Source: Sphingobacteriales bacterium
Lineage (GTDB): Bacteria > Bacteroidota > Bacteroidia > Chitinophagales > Chitinophagaceae
Assembly: GCA_016192105.1 (NCBI GenBank)
Contig: JACPUV010000033.1
Span: 1 to 44,405 of the forward strand
Reading direction: 5' to 3'
DNA length: 44,405 bases
The notes under the pieces were generated by a model. It was not told the origin of the DNA and ran no database searches. It was given only the letters and a program-made list of their open reading frames with translations. This document shows, in pieces, positions 1 through 8,510 of this stretch (positions within the stretch are counted from its first letter, which is position 1; every line of letters begins with the position of its first letter). The translations under genes and the position numbers were made by a program.

Positions 1-120
1 CTTATTACCTATAACTTATTACCTATAACTTATTACCTATAACTTATTACCTATAACTTATTACCTATAACTTATTACCTATAACTTATTACCTATAACT
101 TATTACCTATAACTTATTAC
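1..120. repeat. 14-bp tandem repeat array (8 full copies plus 8 nt), cut by the window edge
   Basis: The unit CTTATTACCTATAA is repeated perfectly from position 1 to 112, followed by a partial copy (113-120). The unit itself splits into two 7-bp halves, CTTATTA and CCTATAA. The array stops five bases before the stop codon of the ferredoxin gene, so it is directly 3' of that gene. The array starts at the first base of the window, so its true length is unknown. There are no unique spacers, so it is a simple tandem array and not CRISPR. Confidence 0.97.
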
Positions 121-125
121 TTCTC

Positions 126-461
126 CTATTCTCCCAGGAATTGAGTCTGGTCCGGCAGGGTGACTTCGATCTCCCCCTCTCCTTCCATCAGCAATGACTG
201 GCAACCCAGCCGGGAATTCAGCCGGGGATTGAGCGCCCGGTCGATAAAATCTTCCTCCCGGTCGGACAGTTCATCAATATAATCCATGCCTTTTTCCACG
301 TAGAGGTGACAGGTGGTACAGGCACAAACCCCGCCGCAGTTATGGTGCAGGTCAATATCGTTCTTCAGTGCAATTTCCAGTATCGATTGCCCCGGTTCCA
401 CATTCGTCAGGATAAGGGGCTCCAGTCCCTTCTGCTCAAAATTGAATTTAATCGTGTACAT
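126..461 (-). CDS. [2Fe-2S] ferredoxin, adrenodoxin/ISC type
   Basis: Small electron-transfer protein of 111 residues. It has the vertebrate/ISC-type ligand pattern C-x5-C-x2-C with a distant fourth cysteine: C42, C48, C51 and C87, with an extra C46 inside the loop (CGGVCACTTC). The preceding beta-grasp and the 'LGCQ' context of the last ligand fit this family. The open frame extends upstream to a TTG at 488, but the ATG at 461 begins the conserved beta strand (MYTIKF) and is preferred. In ISC-type systems such ferredoxins feed electrons to Fe-S cluster assembly; no isc gene is adjacent here, so the partner is unknown. It lies 73 bp downstream of the DUF2520 gene on the same strand and may be cotranscribed. 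Confidence 0.9.
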   Translation of the reverse strand: MYTIKFNFEQKGLEPLILTNVEPGQSILEIALKNDIDLHHNCGGVCACTTCHLYVEKGMDYIDELSDREEDFIDRALNPRLNSRLGCQSLLMEGEGEIEVTLPDQTQFLGE

Positions 462-534
462 CAGTTCAGTTTTCGTTTCGGGTAGCAAATTTATCTGAAA
501 AAGGCCGAAATGGTTTACTCGTTCGGGAAATACC

Positions 535-1296
535 TCAGTTCCCCTGCTGAATACTATGGGTCAGCAAAAGATAAACCTCCTTCAATTGCGGGTAAGCGTT
601 GAGTAATTCCAGGTGTTTTTGAATGGTTTCCCGGTCATGCCGGATGGCCGGCCCGGTCTGGGCTTCTTTGGGGGAGATTTCTTTCAGCCGGAGCGCCGTT
701 TCTTCAATCAGCGGCAACAATTGCCGGAAATCAAGCCCTTCCTGCTGGCAATAATCCGCCGCCAGTTTATATAAATGATTGGTGAAATTACTGACCAGTA
801 CGGCTGCCACATGCAGTTTCATCCGGTCCTCCGGGCCCGCTACAGCCACCTGCTCCGGCGAAATGGATCGGGCCAGGGCAGAAAGTTTGGTTTTAGCTTC
901 TTCATCACTGCCATCTACATAGATTGGGATATCCGGCAGACTGGTCATGCCTGCACGTAAACTCTGCAGCGGGTAAAAAACACCGTAGTGTGCCGTAATA
1001 TTTTTTAAGGCTTCTTTGGAAACAGCCGCCGCTGTATGAGCCACCACTTTCCCCGGCAGTTTCAGGTCTTCCGCCACTTCCGGGATGGCATCATCACTGA
1101 CGGCAATAATGTAAACATCAGCTTGTTTATTGATGGTGCTCTTGTAGTTGGTGGATTCCGTATCCCATTCATATGCCAGTTCCGAGGCGGCTTTGGCATT
1201 GCGGCTGAGTACCTGGACGATTTTATGCCCGGCCGCTCTGAATTTTCTTCCCAGAACAGCCGCCACATTTCCGGAACCAATGATTACGATATCCAT
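535..1296 (-). CDS. Rossmann-like and DUF2520 domain protein
   Basis: The protein has 253 residues. The N-terminus carries a dinucleotide-binding loop, GSGNVA at residues 7-12, followed by a Rossmann fold resembling F420-dependent NADP reductases and ketopantoate/pyrroline carboxylate reductases. The C-terminal half (about 125-250) is all-helical and matches the DUF2520 layout, including the HYGVFYPLQ segment and a helix with HVAAVLVSNFTNHLY. The substrate is not known for this family. It is divergent from the alpha/beta hydrolase gene, with 47 bp between the starts, so the two could share a control region. The assignment to the family is firm; enzymatic activity is inferred only from the fold. 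Confidence 0.88.
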   Translation of the reverse strand: MDIVIIGSGNVAAVLGRKFRAAGHKIVQVLSRNAKAASELAYEWDTESTNYKSTINKQADVYIIAVSDDAIPEVAEDLKLPGKVVAHTAAAVSKEALKNITAHYGVFYPLQSLRAGMTSLPDIPIYVDGSDEEAKTKLSALARSISPEQVAVAGPEDRMKLHVAAVLVSNFTNHLYKLAADYCQQEGLDFRQLLPLIEETALRLKEISPKEAQTGPAIRHDRETIQKHLELLNAYPQLKEVYLLLTHSIQQGN

Positions 1297-1343
1297 AATT
1301 ATGCTCCTGATTTAACCCTGAGGAAGGGATTTTATCCGCTGTG

Positions 1344-2219
1344 ATGTATAAAAAATCATCGCTTATTTTTGCTGGTATGAAATTAGCGCAGCGCATAGCG
1401 ATCCGTTATATCAGGACAAAATTCAAACTTCTTTCGCTCCTCTCCAAAAAGAAAGCGGCGGATAAGGCTTTTGAGTTGTTTTGTACCCCGCAGCGGCGCA
1501 ACAGGAAGAAGCCTCCCAAAATATTCGAAGAAGCGGAACACCTGCAATTCAGGCTGGAAGGCAACCTGGTTAAAGGCTGGCGCTGGAACCATCCTGCCGG
1601 CAGGAAAGCGCTGATCGTTCACGGTTTTGAATCCAGTGTCGTTAATTTCGACCGTTATATCAGGCCCCTGCTTAAAAAAGGTTACGAAGTGCTCGCTTTT
1701 GATGCACCGGGGCATGGGCAAAGTGGCGGCAAACAAATCAATGCCCCGCTTTATAAGAAAATGATCCTTGAAGTGAATAAGCAATTCGGACCGGTTCAGT
1801 CGTTCATGGCTCATTCTTTTGGCGGACTGGCACTGAGCCTGGCAATGGAAGATATCAGTCATACACCCGATTACAGGCTGGTGCTGATTGCCCCGGCCAC
1901 CGAAACCACGACGGCCATTGATTCATTCTTCCGTTTTCTCCAACTGGACCCGGCTATCCGGCCTGAATTCGAAAAACTAATCATTAAAAAAGCTGGCGTT
2001 AGCCCGGCCTGGTATTCGGTCAGGAGAGCTATGAAAAATATACGTGCCCATCTGCTTTGGGTACACGATGAGAACGATGATACCACGCCGCTGAAAGACG
2101 CACTACGGGTAAAAGCGGATGCGCATCCGAATATCGAATTTATGATCACAAAAGGGCTGGGACACCGGAGAATCTACCGGGATAATAATGTATCCAGGAA
2201 AATCATCGATTTTTTATGA
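1344..2219 (+). CDS. Alpha/beta hydrolase
   Basis: Predicted hydrolase of 291 residues. The oxyanion motif HGFESS starts at residue 93, the nucleophile elbow is A-H-S158-F-G-G, the acid is within HDENDD (about 242-246), and the histidine is H274 in GLGHRR. That is a complete Ser-Asp-His triad in family order. The first 60 residues are very basic (many K/R) with a short hydrophobic stretch and are not typical of a cleaved signal, so a peripheral membrane or cytoplasmic location is likely. A GTG immediately precedes the ATG chosen; a third possible start is M12 (MKLAQR). The substrate cannot be read from the sequence. Confidence 0.87.
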   Translation: MYKKSSLIFAGMKLAQRIAIRYIRTKFKLLSLLSKKKAADKAFELFCTPQRRNRKKPPKIFEEAEHLQFRLEGNLVKGWRWNHPAGRKALIVHGFESSVVNFDRYIRPLLKKGYEVLAFDAPGHGQSGGKQINAPLYKKMILEVNKQFGPVQSFMAHSFGGLALSLAMEDISHTPDYRLVLIAPATETTTAIDSFFRFLQLDPAIRPEFEKLIIKKAGVSPAWYSVRRAMKNIRAHLLWVHDENDDTTPLKDALRVKADAHPNIEFMITKGLGHRRIYRDNNVSRKIIDFL

Positions 2220-2344
2220 GGCCCTGCCTGTCAGTTTTAATCGTAGCTAATACAGAGTAAGCCCCGGTTAATACGCTTACCCGGCAGGTACATCCCACTC
2301 TCCACTCTTTTCCTTAATTTTCAGCATTCAATACGCTGTTTTCA

Positions 2345-2950
2345 ATGATCAATTATACCTACCTCGCACTCGGCGATTCTTATACTATCGGCGAACAAGT
2401 ACCGTTTGAGGAAAACTATCCGAACCGGACGGTCCAACTGCTGCGGGAAAGAGGGCTGGCATTTCATGCCCCGGAGATCCTGGCCCGGACCGGGTGGACC
2501 ACGGATGAATTACAGGCAGGTATTCATGCCCATCTTTTTCTGCCCCGGTATGATTTTGTCAGCCTGTTGATCGGGGTCAATGACCAGTACCGGGGGCGCA
2601 GTGCAGAAGACTATAAAGAGCCCTTTGAATCCCTGCTGAAGCAGGCACTTTCCTTTGCCGGGAATCAGCGCGAAAGAGTGGTCGTTCTCTCCATACCTGA
2701 CTGGAGCTGTACTCCTTTTGCGGCAAATCACGACCGGGTGCGGATCCAGGAGGAAATAAACAGGTTCAATGAAGTAAATAAGCAGATCGCCGGCAAACTC
2801 GGGATACATTATATATACATTACCAGCTGGACACGTGAAGCAGCCGCGGATAGCTCCCTGCTGGCAGCAGACGGATTGCATCCTTCCGGCAAGGAGTACG
2901 GACGATGGGCAGCCGAAATGGCTGACTATTTCAGGACTCAGGCAGCGTGA
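2345..2950 (+). CDS. SGNH/GDSL-type esterase
   Basis: The protein has 201 residues and the four SGNH blocks: GDSYT with nucleophile S12 (block I), the glycine in ARTGWTT (G50, block II), GVND with N79 (block III), and DGLHPSGKEY with D176 and H179 (block V). No signal peptide is visible, so it is probably cytoplasmic. The family includes lipases, acyl esterases and carbohydrate acetylesterases; the exact substrate is not predictable. It stands alone, with a terminator-like hairpin about 105 bp after the stop. Confidence 0.92.
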   Translation: MINYTYLALGDSYTIGEQVPFEENYPNRTVQLLRERGLAFHAPEILARTGWTTDELQAGIHAHLFLPRYDFVSLLIGVNDQYRGRSAEDYKEPFESLLKQALSFAGNQRERVVVLSIPDWSCTPFAANHDRVRIQEEINRFNEVNKQIAGKLGIHYIYITSWTREAAADSSLLAADGLHPSGKEYGRWAAEMADYFRTQAA

Positions 2951-3054
2951 ATTTCAGCAAGATAATCGGCAAAATCGGATGGCAGGAACCACTTATTTGA
3001 GGCAGAGAAAAAAATCTTTCCGGGAAAATTTATTATCCTTGTCCTAACTTGCGG

Positions 3055-3073
3055 CCGCTGAAAAGCGGTTTTT
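3055..3073 (+). terminator. Intrinsic terminator after the SGNH hydrolase gene
   Basis: Perfect 5-bp stem CCGCT/AGCGG closed by a GAAA tetraloop and followed directly by five T residues. It lies between the SGNH hydrolase stop (2950) and the topA start (3128), so it likely ends the upstream transcript; topA must then start transcription inside 3074-3127 or read through. Confidence 0.65.
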
Positions 3074-3127
3074 GTGTAGAAATCATGCGGAAAACAGCCG
3101 GTATTCTGATAAAATACAGTATCCCTT

Positions 3128-5749
3128 ATGGCGAAAAATTTATTGATTGTAGAAAGCCCTGCGAAAGCTAAAACGATTGAAAAGATCCTGGGAAAAGACT
3201 TCCAGGTGAAAAGTTGTTTCGGCCATATCCGTGACCTGGAAAAGGCGGGAATGGGGATCAATATAGAAAAGAACTTTGAACCCAGCTATATCATACCTGC
3301 TGATAAAGAGCGGGTGGTAAATGAACTGAAATCCCTGGCAAAGAAATCAGATGAAGTCTGGCTCGCAACGGATGAGGACCGCGAGGGGGAAGCCATCAGC
3401 TGGCATTTATGCGAAGTACTGGGATTGGATCCCCGGGCCACCAAGCGGATCGTGTTTCACGAGATCACCAAACCCGCTATCCAGGCGGCTGTACAAAATC
3501 CCCGTAAACTGGATATGAACCTCGTAATGGCCCAGCAGGCGCGCCGGATACTCGACCGGATCGTGGGATTTGAACTCAGCCCCGTACTCTGGCGAAAAAT
3601 GAGCATGCGCAATAACCTCAGCGCCGGCCGGGTACAAAGCGTGGCCGTTCGCCTGATCGCGGAAAGGGAAAGAGAGATCAATGCTTTTATACCGGTCAGC
3701 ACATTTAAAATCGAAGCGGTATTTACCGCCAAAGATGTTACCGGTAAGCATGTAAGTTTTACAGCAGAAGGGAAAAAACAGCATACAGCGGTTGACGCGG
3801 AACATTTCCTGGAAAGCTGTAAAGGCGCCGGCTACAAAGTGTCCGATATACAGGTCAGGCCGGGTAAGCGCTCACCCGCCCCCCCCTTCACCACTTCTAC
3901 CCTGCAACAGGAAGCTTCCCGTAAACTAGGATACGGGGTATCCCGGACCATGCAGATCGCACAGCGGCTTTACGAGAACGGTTATATTACGTATATGCGT
4001 ACCGACAGTGTGAACCTGAGCAATACCGCGCTGGGGGATATCACTCATACGGTGAAAAGTATGTATGGGGAAGAGTATCACCAGTTCCGCAAATTCAAAA
4101 ACAAAAACGAAAGTGCCCAGGAAGCCCATGAAGCCATCCGCCCCACGTATATGAGCAACAGTTCAGTCAAGGAACCGGAATGGCAACGGCTTTATGAACT
4201 GATCTGGAAACGAACCATGGCCTGCCAGATGGCGGATGCTGAACTGGAAAAAACAACGGCGAAGATTGAGGTATCCACTAATAAGGAAGAACTTACTGCC
4301 AGTGGAGAGGTGCTGAAATTTGACGGATTTTTAAAAGTTTACCGCGAAGACAGGGATGATGATGATACGGATGAAGCAGGTCCTGCCTCAAACACAGATG
4401 AGGGAATGCTGCCCCCCTTAACCATCGGCCAGTCCCTGCCACTGAATGAAATGAAAGCAACGGAACGGTTCAGCCGTCCCCTGCCCCGTTATACCGAAGC
4501 CTCCCTGGTTAAAAAAATGGAAGAACTCGGCATCGGCCGGCCGTCCACCTATGCCCCAACGATCTCCACCATATTAAAGAGAGGATATGTGGAGAAAAGG
4601 GATAAAGAAGGCACCCGCCGGGATTTCCAGGTGTTCCTGCTGAAGAAAGACACAGTGAGTAAGCTGATGGAGCAGGAAAATACCGGTGCGGAAAAATCCA
4701 AGCTTTTCCCATCTGACCTGGGCCTGGTGGTAACTGACTTCCTGAAGCAGTATTTTGATGATATCATGGATTACAGCTTCACGGCAAGGATCGAAGAGGA
4801 ATTTGATGAAGTAGCGGAAGGCAAGATGAAGTGGAACAAAATGATCCATGATTTCTATGATCCCTTTAAAAAGGATGTGGACAATACCATCGAAAATGCG
4901 GAACGCATCAAGGGGGAACGGGAACTTGGTGTGGACCCGGATAGCGGAAAGCCTGTCGTGGCCCGGATGGGCCGTTATGGCCCCATGATCCAGATCGGGG
5001 AAGCCAATGATGAAGAGAAGCCGCGCTTTGCTAAAATACCGACCGGGCAGAGCATTGAGACCATCACTTTTGATGAAGCCATGGGACTTTTTGGGGCGCA
5101 GGGCAGCATGGGGTTATACGAGGAGAAAGAAGTATCTGTGAATGTGGGTCGGTTTGGTCCTTATGTAAAATGGGGGGATGAATTTGTGTCCCTGCCCAAG
5201 GGTACCGATCTCTCCACCGTTGATTTCGACAAAGCCGTCCATTATATAAAAGAAAAGCAAAAAGCAGATGCACCGGTGGGCAGCTATGAAGGCAAACCCG
5301 TTACCAAAGGGACCGGCCGTTTTGGTCCCTATATCAAATGGGATGGTATGTTCATCAATGTGCCGAGGCGTTACAATTTTGCGAAACTGAACCAGGCGGA
5401 GATGGATGAGCTGATCGACGCGAAAGTGAAGAAGGAAGCCAACCGCTATATCCAGCGCTGGCCCGAGGATAAGATATCCCTGGAGAATGCCCGCTGGGGA
5501 CCCATTATCAAGTTTGGCAAAAAGATCATCCGCATACCTAAGAAGGATGATGATACCCGTTATACACCGGAGGAAGCGGCCGCCTTTACTATTGACCAGG
5601 TGAAAGCCTTTATTGAGCGGGAAGTACCGGGTGCATTCAGCAAAAAAACAAAAGGGGCAGCCAAAAAGGCGGCCGCGAAGAAAGCAGCGGCAAAGAAAGC
5701 ACCTGCTAAAAAAGGGGCGGTGAAAAAGAAAGCGGCGAAGAAGAAATAA
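3128..5749 (+). CDS. topA: DNA topoisomerase I
   Basis: Type IA topoisomerase of 873 residues that relaxes negative supercoils. The Toprim domain begins at the N-terminus with E9 in VESPAKAK; the acidic triad is D82-x-D84-x-E86 in DEDREGE. The catalytic tyrosine is Y289 in ITYMRTDS, followed by the conserved R291. The C-terminal part contains repeated GRFGPYxKW-type topoisomerase C-terminal modules instead of cysteine zinc ribbons. The last roughly 35 residues are almost only Lys and Ala (AAKK repeats), like a histone H1 tail, probably aiding DNA binding. The ATG at 3128 is the expected family start. The 3' end lies 5 bp from the stop of the convergent LRR gene. Confidence 0.98.
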   Translation: MAKNLLIVESPAKAKTIEKILGKDFQVKSCFGHIRDLEKAGMGINIEKNFEPSYIIPADKERVVNELKSLAKKSDEVWLATDEDREGEAISWHLCEVLGLDPRATKRIVFHEITKPAIQAAVQNPRKLDMNLVMAQQARRILDRIVGFELSPVLWRKMSMRNNLSAGRVQSVAVRLIAEREREINAFIPVSTFKIEAVFTAKDVTGKHVSFTAEGKKQHTAVDAEHFLESCKGAGYKVSDIQVRPGKRSPAPPFTTSTLQQEASRKLGYGVSRTMQIAQRLYENGYITYMRTDSVNLSNTALGDITHTVKSMYGEEYHQFRKFKNKNESAQEAHEAIRPTYMSNSSVKEPEWQRLYELIWKRTMACQMADAELEKTTAKIEVSTNKEELTASGEVLKFDGFLKVYREDRDDDDTDEAGPASNTDEGMLPPLTIGQSLPLNEMKATERFSRPLPRYTEASLVKKMEELGIGRPSTYAPTISTILKRGYVEKRDKEGTRRDFQVFLLKKDTVSKLMEQENTGAEKSKLFPSDLGLVVTDFLKQYFDDIMDYSFTARIEEEFDEVAEGKMKWNKMIHDFYDPFKKDVDNTIENAERIKGERELGVDPDSGKPVVARMGRYGPMIQIGEANDEEKPRFAKIPTGQSIETITFDEAMGLFGAQGSMGLYEEKEVSVNVGRFGPYVKWGDEFVSLPKGTDLSTVDFDKAVHYIKEKQKADAPVGSYEGKPVTKGTGRFGPYIKWDGMFINVPRRYNFAKLNQAEMDELIDAKVKKEANRYIQRWPEDKISLENARWGPIIKFGKKIIRIPKKDDDTRYTPEEAAAFTIDQVKAFIEREVPGAFSKKTKGAAKKAAAKKAAAKKAPAKKGAVKKKAAKKK

Positions 5750-5754
5750 GAGAA

Positions 5755-7500
5755 TTAATCTTTTTCTAGTATAAAATCCCTTGGCCTTGCAGGCAAGGGA
5801 CTTTTAGCATATGCTTTAACCGGATAATCTTTATCAGCCGGATTAATTAAAAAAGTAAAAACAAGTTGGGTGTATCCAGTAATATAACGCCCTCCGATCT
5901 GAGCAGGGATCCAGTATTTGCAGGTTGCTTTCATAACCCGGTCCACTTCCTCCTTTAATACCGGATCGGGATAACCAGGATACCTGAAATTACACAGTCC
6001 GCCATTTTTCAAAATTACAAACCGGAGTTCCACTGAATCCATCTTTTCGTGTGGAAACATCTGCAGGATTTTTTTTCTGTCAAGGTGCGCATTCAGCAAA
6101 GAATCAAATAACCGCTGACTGCCTTTAAAACCCGGATCATAGGATTGCTCAATAAAGGTTTTTGCATCCTTGTACTCCGGGTTCTCGGTATAGCAGGGCC
6201 GGTCCTCATCATCAAAAAAATAGGGTGAGTCATGCCCAATTTCCATTTTACGGGTAATCGTCTTCCGCATGGCTTTATACTCCAGATAAGGTACAGTTGT
6301 CCCGTTCATATTAAACCATTCAAGTGATGGAGATGCCGAAATAGTTGACGGTATATGTCTTACCGGATTATCATCGATGCTAAGTCCCCTCAACCTGGGC
6401 AGCAGGAATAAACCGGCCGGGACTGTATCCAGTTGGTTACCGGACAAACGAAGTATTTCAAGGCTGTCCATCTTCTCCAGGAAAAGAGGCACTGATTTTA
6501 TCCGGTTATCATCCAAGATCAGCCAGTTTAATTTTGTTAACCGGCCCAGCCAATCCGGGATAGTTTCAATCCTTGTTTCGGTTAATTCTATCCGCTCAAG
6601 ATTGCCACAGGGCTGCAGACAGTCAGGGAATTCAGTAATATTCAGTTTTCCCAGGTTGATCTGGATCAGACTTGCCGGCAGGCGCAAGCCTTTATCAAAT
6701 ACCAGCTCAGGATTATTTTCAAGGCCAATATGATCTAACCGGGTTAATTGCTGCATGGAAAATGGCAGTGATTTCAGCTTATTAGTACCCAGTTGAAGGG
6801 TTTCCAGTTTCTGTAATAACCCGATATTCTCCGGGAGTTTTATCAACTGATTATTATTAAGGTGCAGTCCCTGCAGGTTTTTCAGGCGGGTAACCGATTC
6901 TGATATACCGGCCAGTTTATTCTCATTTAGTTCAAGGATTTCCAGGGAAGTCAGGTCACCAATTTCGTCCGGCAGATTTTTAATCTGGTTATCACCCACA
7001 CTGAGGTCTTTCAGTTTCTTTAATTTACCGACTGCAGCGCTGATGAACACAAGCTTATTCCTCGGCAGGATCAGTGTTTCAAGATTTTTCATTTCCCCGA
7101 TCCAGTCCGGGATACTGTCAATCTCATTGTCATACATCACGAGATATTCCAGTTTTTTCAATTTCCGGATATGTTCGGGTAGTTTGGTAAACTTATTCCG
7201 CACCATACTCAGCGTCCGGAGTTCGGTCAACTGGTCGAACAATCCGGTTGGTAATTGTTCCAGCTCCGCATCGTCCAGTGCCAGGTAGCGGAGATTTAAC
7301 ATGCTTTTTATTCCGGAAAAATCTTTATTATAAATATCACGGTCACTAAGTGAAAGATTATAAACTACGGCGGGTTTCTCCAGTGCTTCTTCCAGGGAAG
7401 TAAAGATTTTTTCACTCTTCATATACCGCCAATCCTGTGCCGTTCCGGGAAAGAAAGTAAAAAAAAGAACGAGTATGGAAAGCAGGCACTTCATTACCAT
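5755..7500 (-). CDS. Secreted leucine-rich-repeat protein with a C-terminal TonB_C-like domain
   Basis: The protein has 581 residues. It starts with a signal peptide (MKCLLSILVLFFTFF...TAQ), then about 15 consecutive 23-residue leucine-rich repeats of the L-x-x-L-x-L-x-x-N-x-L-x-x-L-P type, roughly residues 55-425. After a linker, residues about 455-553 read like the TonB C-terminal fold: a V-x-L-R-F-V-I-L-K-N-G-G strand, a turn, EEVDRVMKAT helix, then YWIPAQIGGR and a final strand ending VFTF. The open frame extends upstream to 7596 but would overlap the divergent methyltransferase and bury the signal peptide, so the start is set at 7500 (an ATG at 7494 is equally possible). The LRR part suggests protein binding; energy transduction by the C-terminal domain is unlikely without a membrane anchor. 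Confidence 0.88.
   Translation of the reverse strand: MVMKCLLSILVLFFTFFPGTAQDWRYMKSEKIFTSLEEALEKPAVVYNLSLSDRDIYNKDFSGIKSMLNLRYLALDDAELEQLPTGLFDQLTELRTLSMVRNKFTKLPEHIRKLKKLEYLVMYDNEIDSIPDWIGEMKNLETLILPRNKLVFISAAVGKLKKLKDLSVGDNQIKNLPDEIGDLTSLEILELNENKLAGISESVTRLKNLQGLHLNNNQLIKLPENIGLLQKLETLQLGTNKLKSLPFSMQQLTRLDHIGLENNPELVFDKGLRLPASLIQINLGKLNITEFPDCLQPCGNLERIELTETRIETIPDWLGRLTKLNWLILDDNRIKSVPLFLEKMDSLEILRLSGNQLDTVPAGLFLLPRLRGLSIDDNPVRHIPSTISASPSLEWFNMNGTTVPYLEYKAMRKTITRKMEIGHDSPYFFDDEDRPCYTENPEYKDAKTFIEQSYDPGFKGSQRLFDSLLNAHLDRKKILQMFPHEKMDSVELRFVILKNGGLCNFRYPGYPDPVLKEEVDRVMKATCKYWIPAQIGGRYITGYTQLVFTFLINPADKDYPVKAYAKSPLPARPRDFILEKD
5778..5804 (+). terminator. Possible topA terminator inside the convergent LRR gene
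   Basis: CCCTTG and CAAGGG arms flank a 10-nt loop and are followed by ACTTTT. It sits 29 bp past the topA stop, inside the last codons of the opposing gene. The T tract is weak, so this is tentative. Confidence 0.3.
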
Positions 7501-7530
7501 GAAATTACTACTTTCACCCAAACTTGACTG

Positions 7531-8310
7531 ATGAAACGCTCCTACTGGGAAAAGATCGCCCCCACCTACGGGGAAGAAATATTCGATGTGCTGCACAACG
7601 ACAAAAAAGCCCTGATCCGTAAGGTCATTGAAAAGAACGCGTCGAAGAAAAAAACCGTGATCGATATCGGCTGCGCCATTGGCAAATGGTTACCCGTACT
7701 CTCCCCTGCCTTTAAAAAAGTGATCGCGCTGGATATATCGGCAAAGAACCTGGAGATCGCCGCCTCCCTGTATCCGCAGTATAAAAATGTGGACTACCTG
7801 CGGGCTGATATGAGCGGTAAAAAGACCCAATTACCCGCCTGCGATTTTGGGATCTGTATCAATGCCATCCTCACGCCCGATAAAAAGGCCCGGGATACTT
7901 TTTTTACCACGCTGGGCGCCTGTATCAAAAACGGCGGACGGATCGTGCTCACCATACCCTCACTCGAATCCTTCCTGCTGACCAGCATTATCCAGCAACG
8001 GTATAAGATAGATCAGCGTTTATTCTCCGCAGAAAAAAACAGTAAGGAGGCCTTACGCAAATGGAACAATATCCGCCAGGGCAATGCCGACATTGATGAA
8101 ATACCGCATAAACACTACCTCCGGGAAGAACTGCAGTTATTACTGGCCGAAGCCGGTTTCAAAGCAGAGGAATTCCAGAAGATCGAATACGAGTGGAGTA
8201 CCGAATTCCATCATCCTCCGAAGGGACTGAAAGAGCCGAAACCCTGGGATTGGATGGTAGTAGGCAGAAAGGTCCATGAACCAAAGAGACCTGGAACCCG
8301 GCCTGCCTGA
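7531..8310 (+). CDS. Class I SAM-dependent methyltransferase
   Basis: The protein has 259 residues. SAM-binding motif I is VIDIGCAIGK (about 43-52), motif II ends in ALDIS, and the NGGRIVLTIPS strand marks the later core. No specific substrate motif is recognised. It is divergent from the LRR gene with about 30 bp between starts. The final codons (GTRPA) and the stop lie inside a small CCTGC/GCAGG palindrome, and a heptamer array begins 27 bp later, so the natural C-terminus may have been altered when that repeat DNA arrived. Confidence 0.85.
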   Translation: MKRSYWEKIAPTYGEEIFDVLHNDKKALIRKVIEKNASKKKTVIDIGCAIGKWLPVLSPAFKKVIALDISAKNLEIAASLYPQYKNVDYLRADMSGKKTQLPACDFGICINAILTPDKKARDTFFTTLGACIKNGGRIVLTIPSLESFLLTSIIQQRYKIDQRLFSAEKNSKEALRKWNNIRQGNADIDEIPHKHYLREELQLLLAEAGFKAEEFQKIEYEWSTEFHHPPKGLKEPKPWDWMVVGRKVHEPKRPGTRPA

Positions 8311-8318
8311 CAAGCAGG
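8299..8318. repeat. Short inverted repeat overlapping the methyltransferase stop codon
   Basis: CCTGC (starting about 8303) and GCAGG (ending about 8317) form a 5-bp stem with a 7-nt loop that contains the stop codon. It resembles other short palindromes in this window that border heptamer arrays. A single copy is weak evidence for a repeat family. Confidence 0.4.
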
Positions 8319-8336
8319 AATTGGATCAATCCCACA

Positions 8337-8427
8337 GACTCCCAACTCCCGACTTTCGACTCCCAACTCCCGACTCCCGACTCCCAACTCCCGGCTTTCG
8401 ACTCCCGACTCCGGACTATCAACTGAC
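8337..8427. repeat. Heptamer tandem array, 13 units (GACTCCC family)
   Basis: Thirteen consecutive 7-bp units with no spacing error fill 91 bp. Units are GACTCCC or AACTCCC with GACTTTC, GGCTTTC and GACTATC variants. Every third unit tends to carry the TTC/ATC variant, giving a 21-bp higher-order period. It lies between the methyltransferase stop and the GTG start of the SirB1-like gene. Confidence 0.93.
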
Positions 8428-8510
8428 GCTTCCCCCTCTATCCCCACCTGTGGAAAAAATTAACTATTTGATGTCCTTCGCATAGATGATATTGTGCCCG
8501 AATCACTACC

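Noticed and set aside
1..120. CRISPR array
   Set aside because: Perfect tandem copies of 14 bp without unique spacers, and no cas genes in the window.
8159..8447. Minus-strand frames encoding repetitive peptides with SRELGV/GSWES motifs
   Set aside because: They are translations of the 7-bp array (7 is not a multiple of 3, so all frames stay open with a 7-residue peptide period) and overlap the methyltransferase end.
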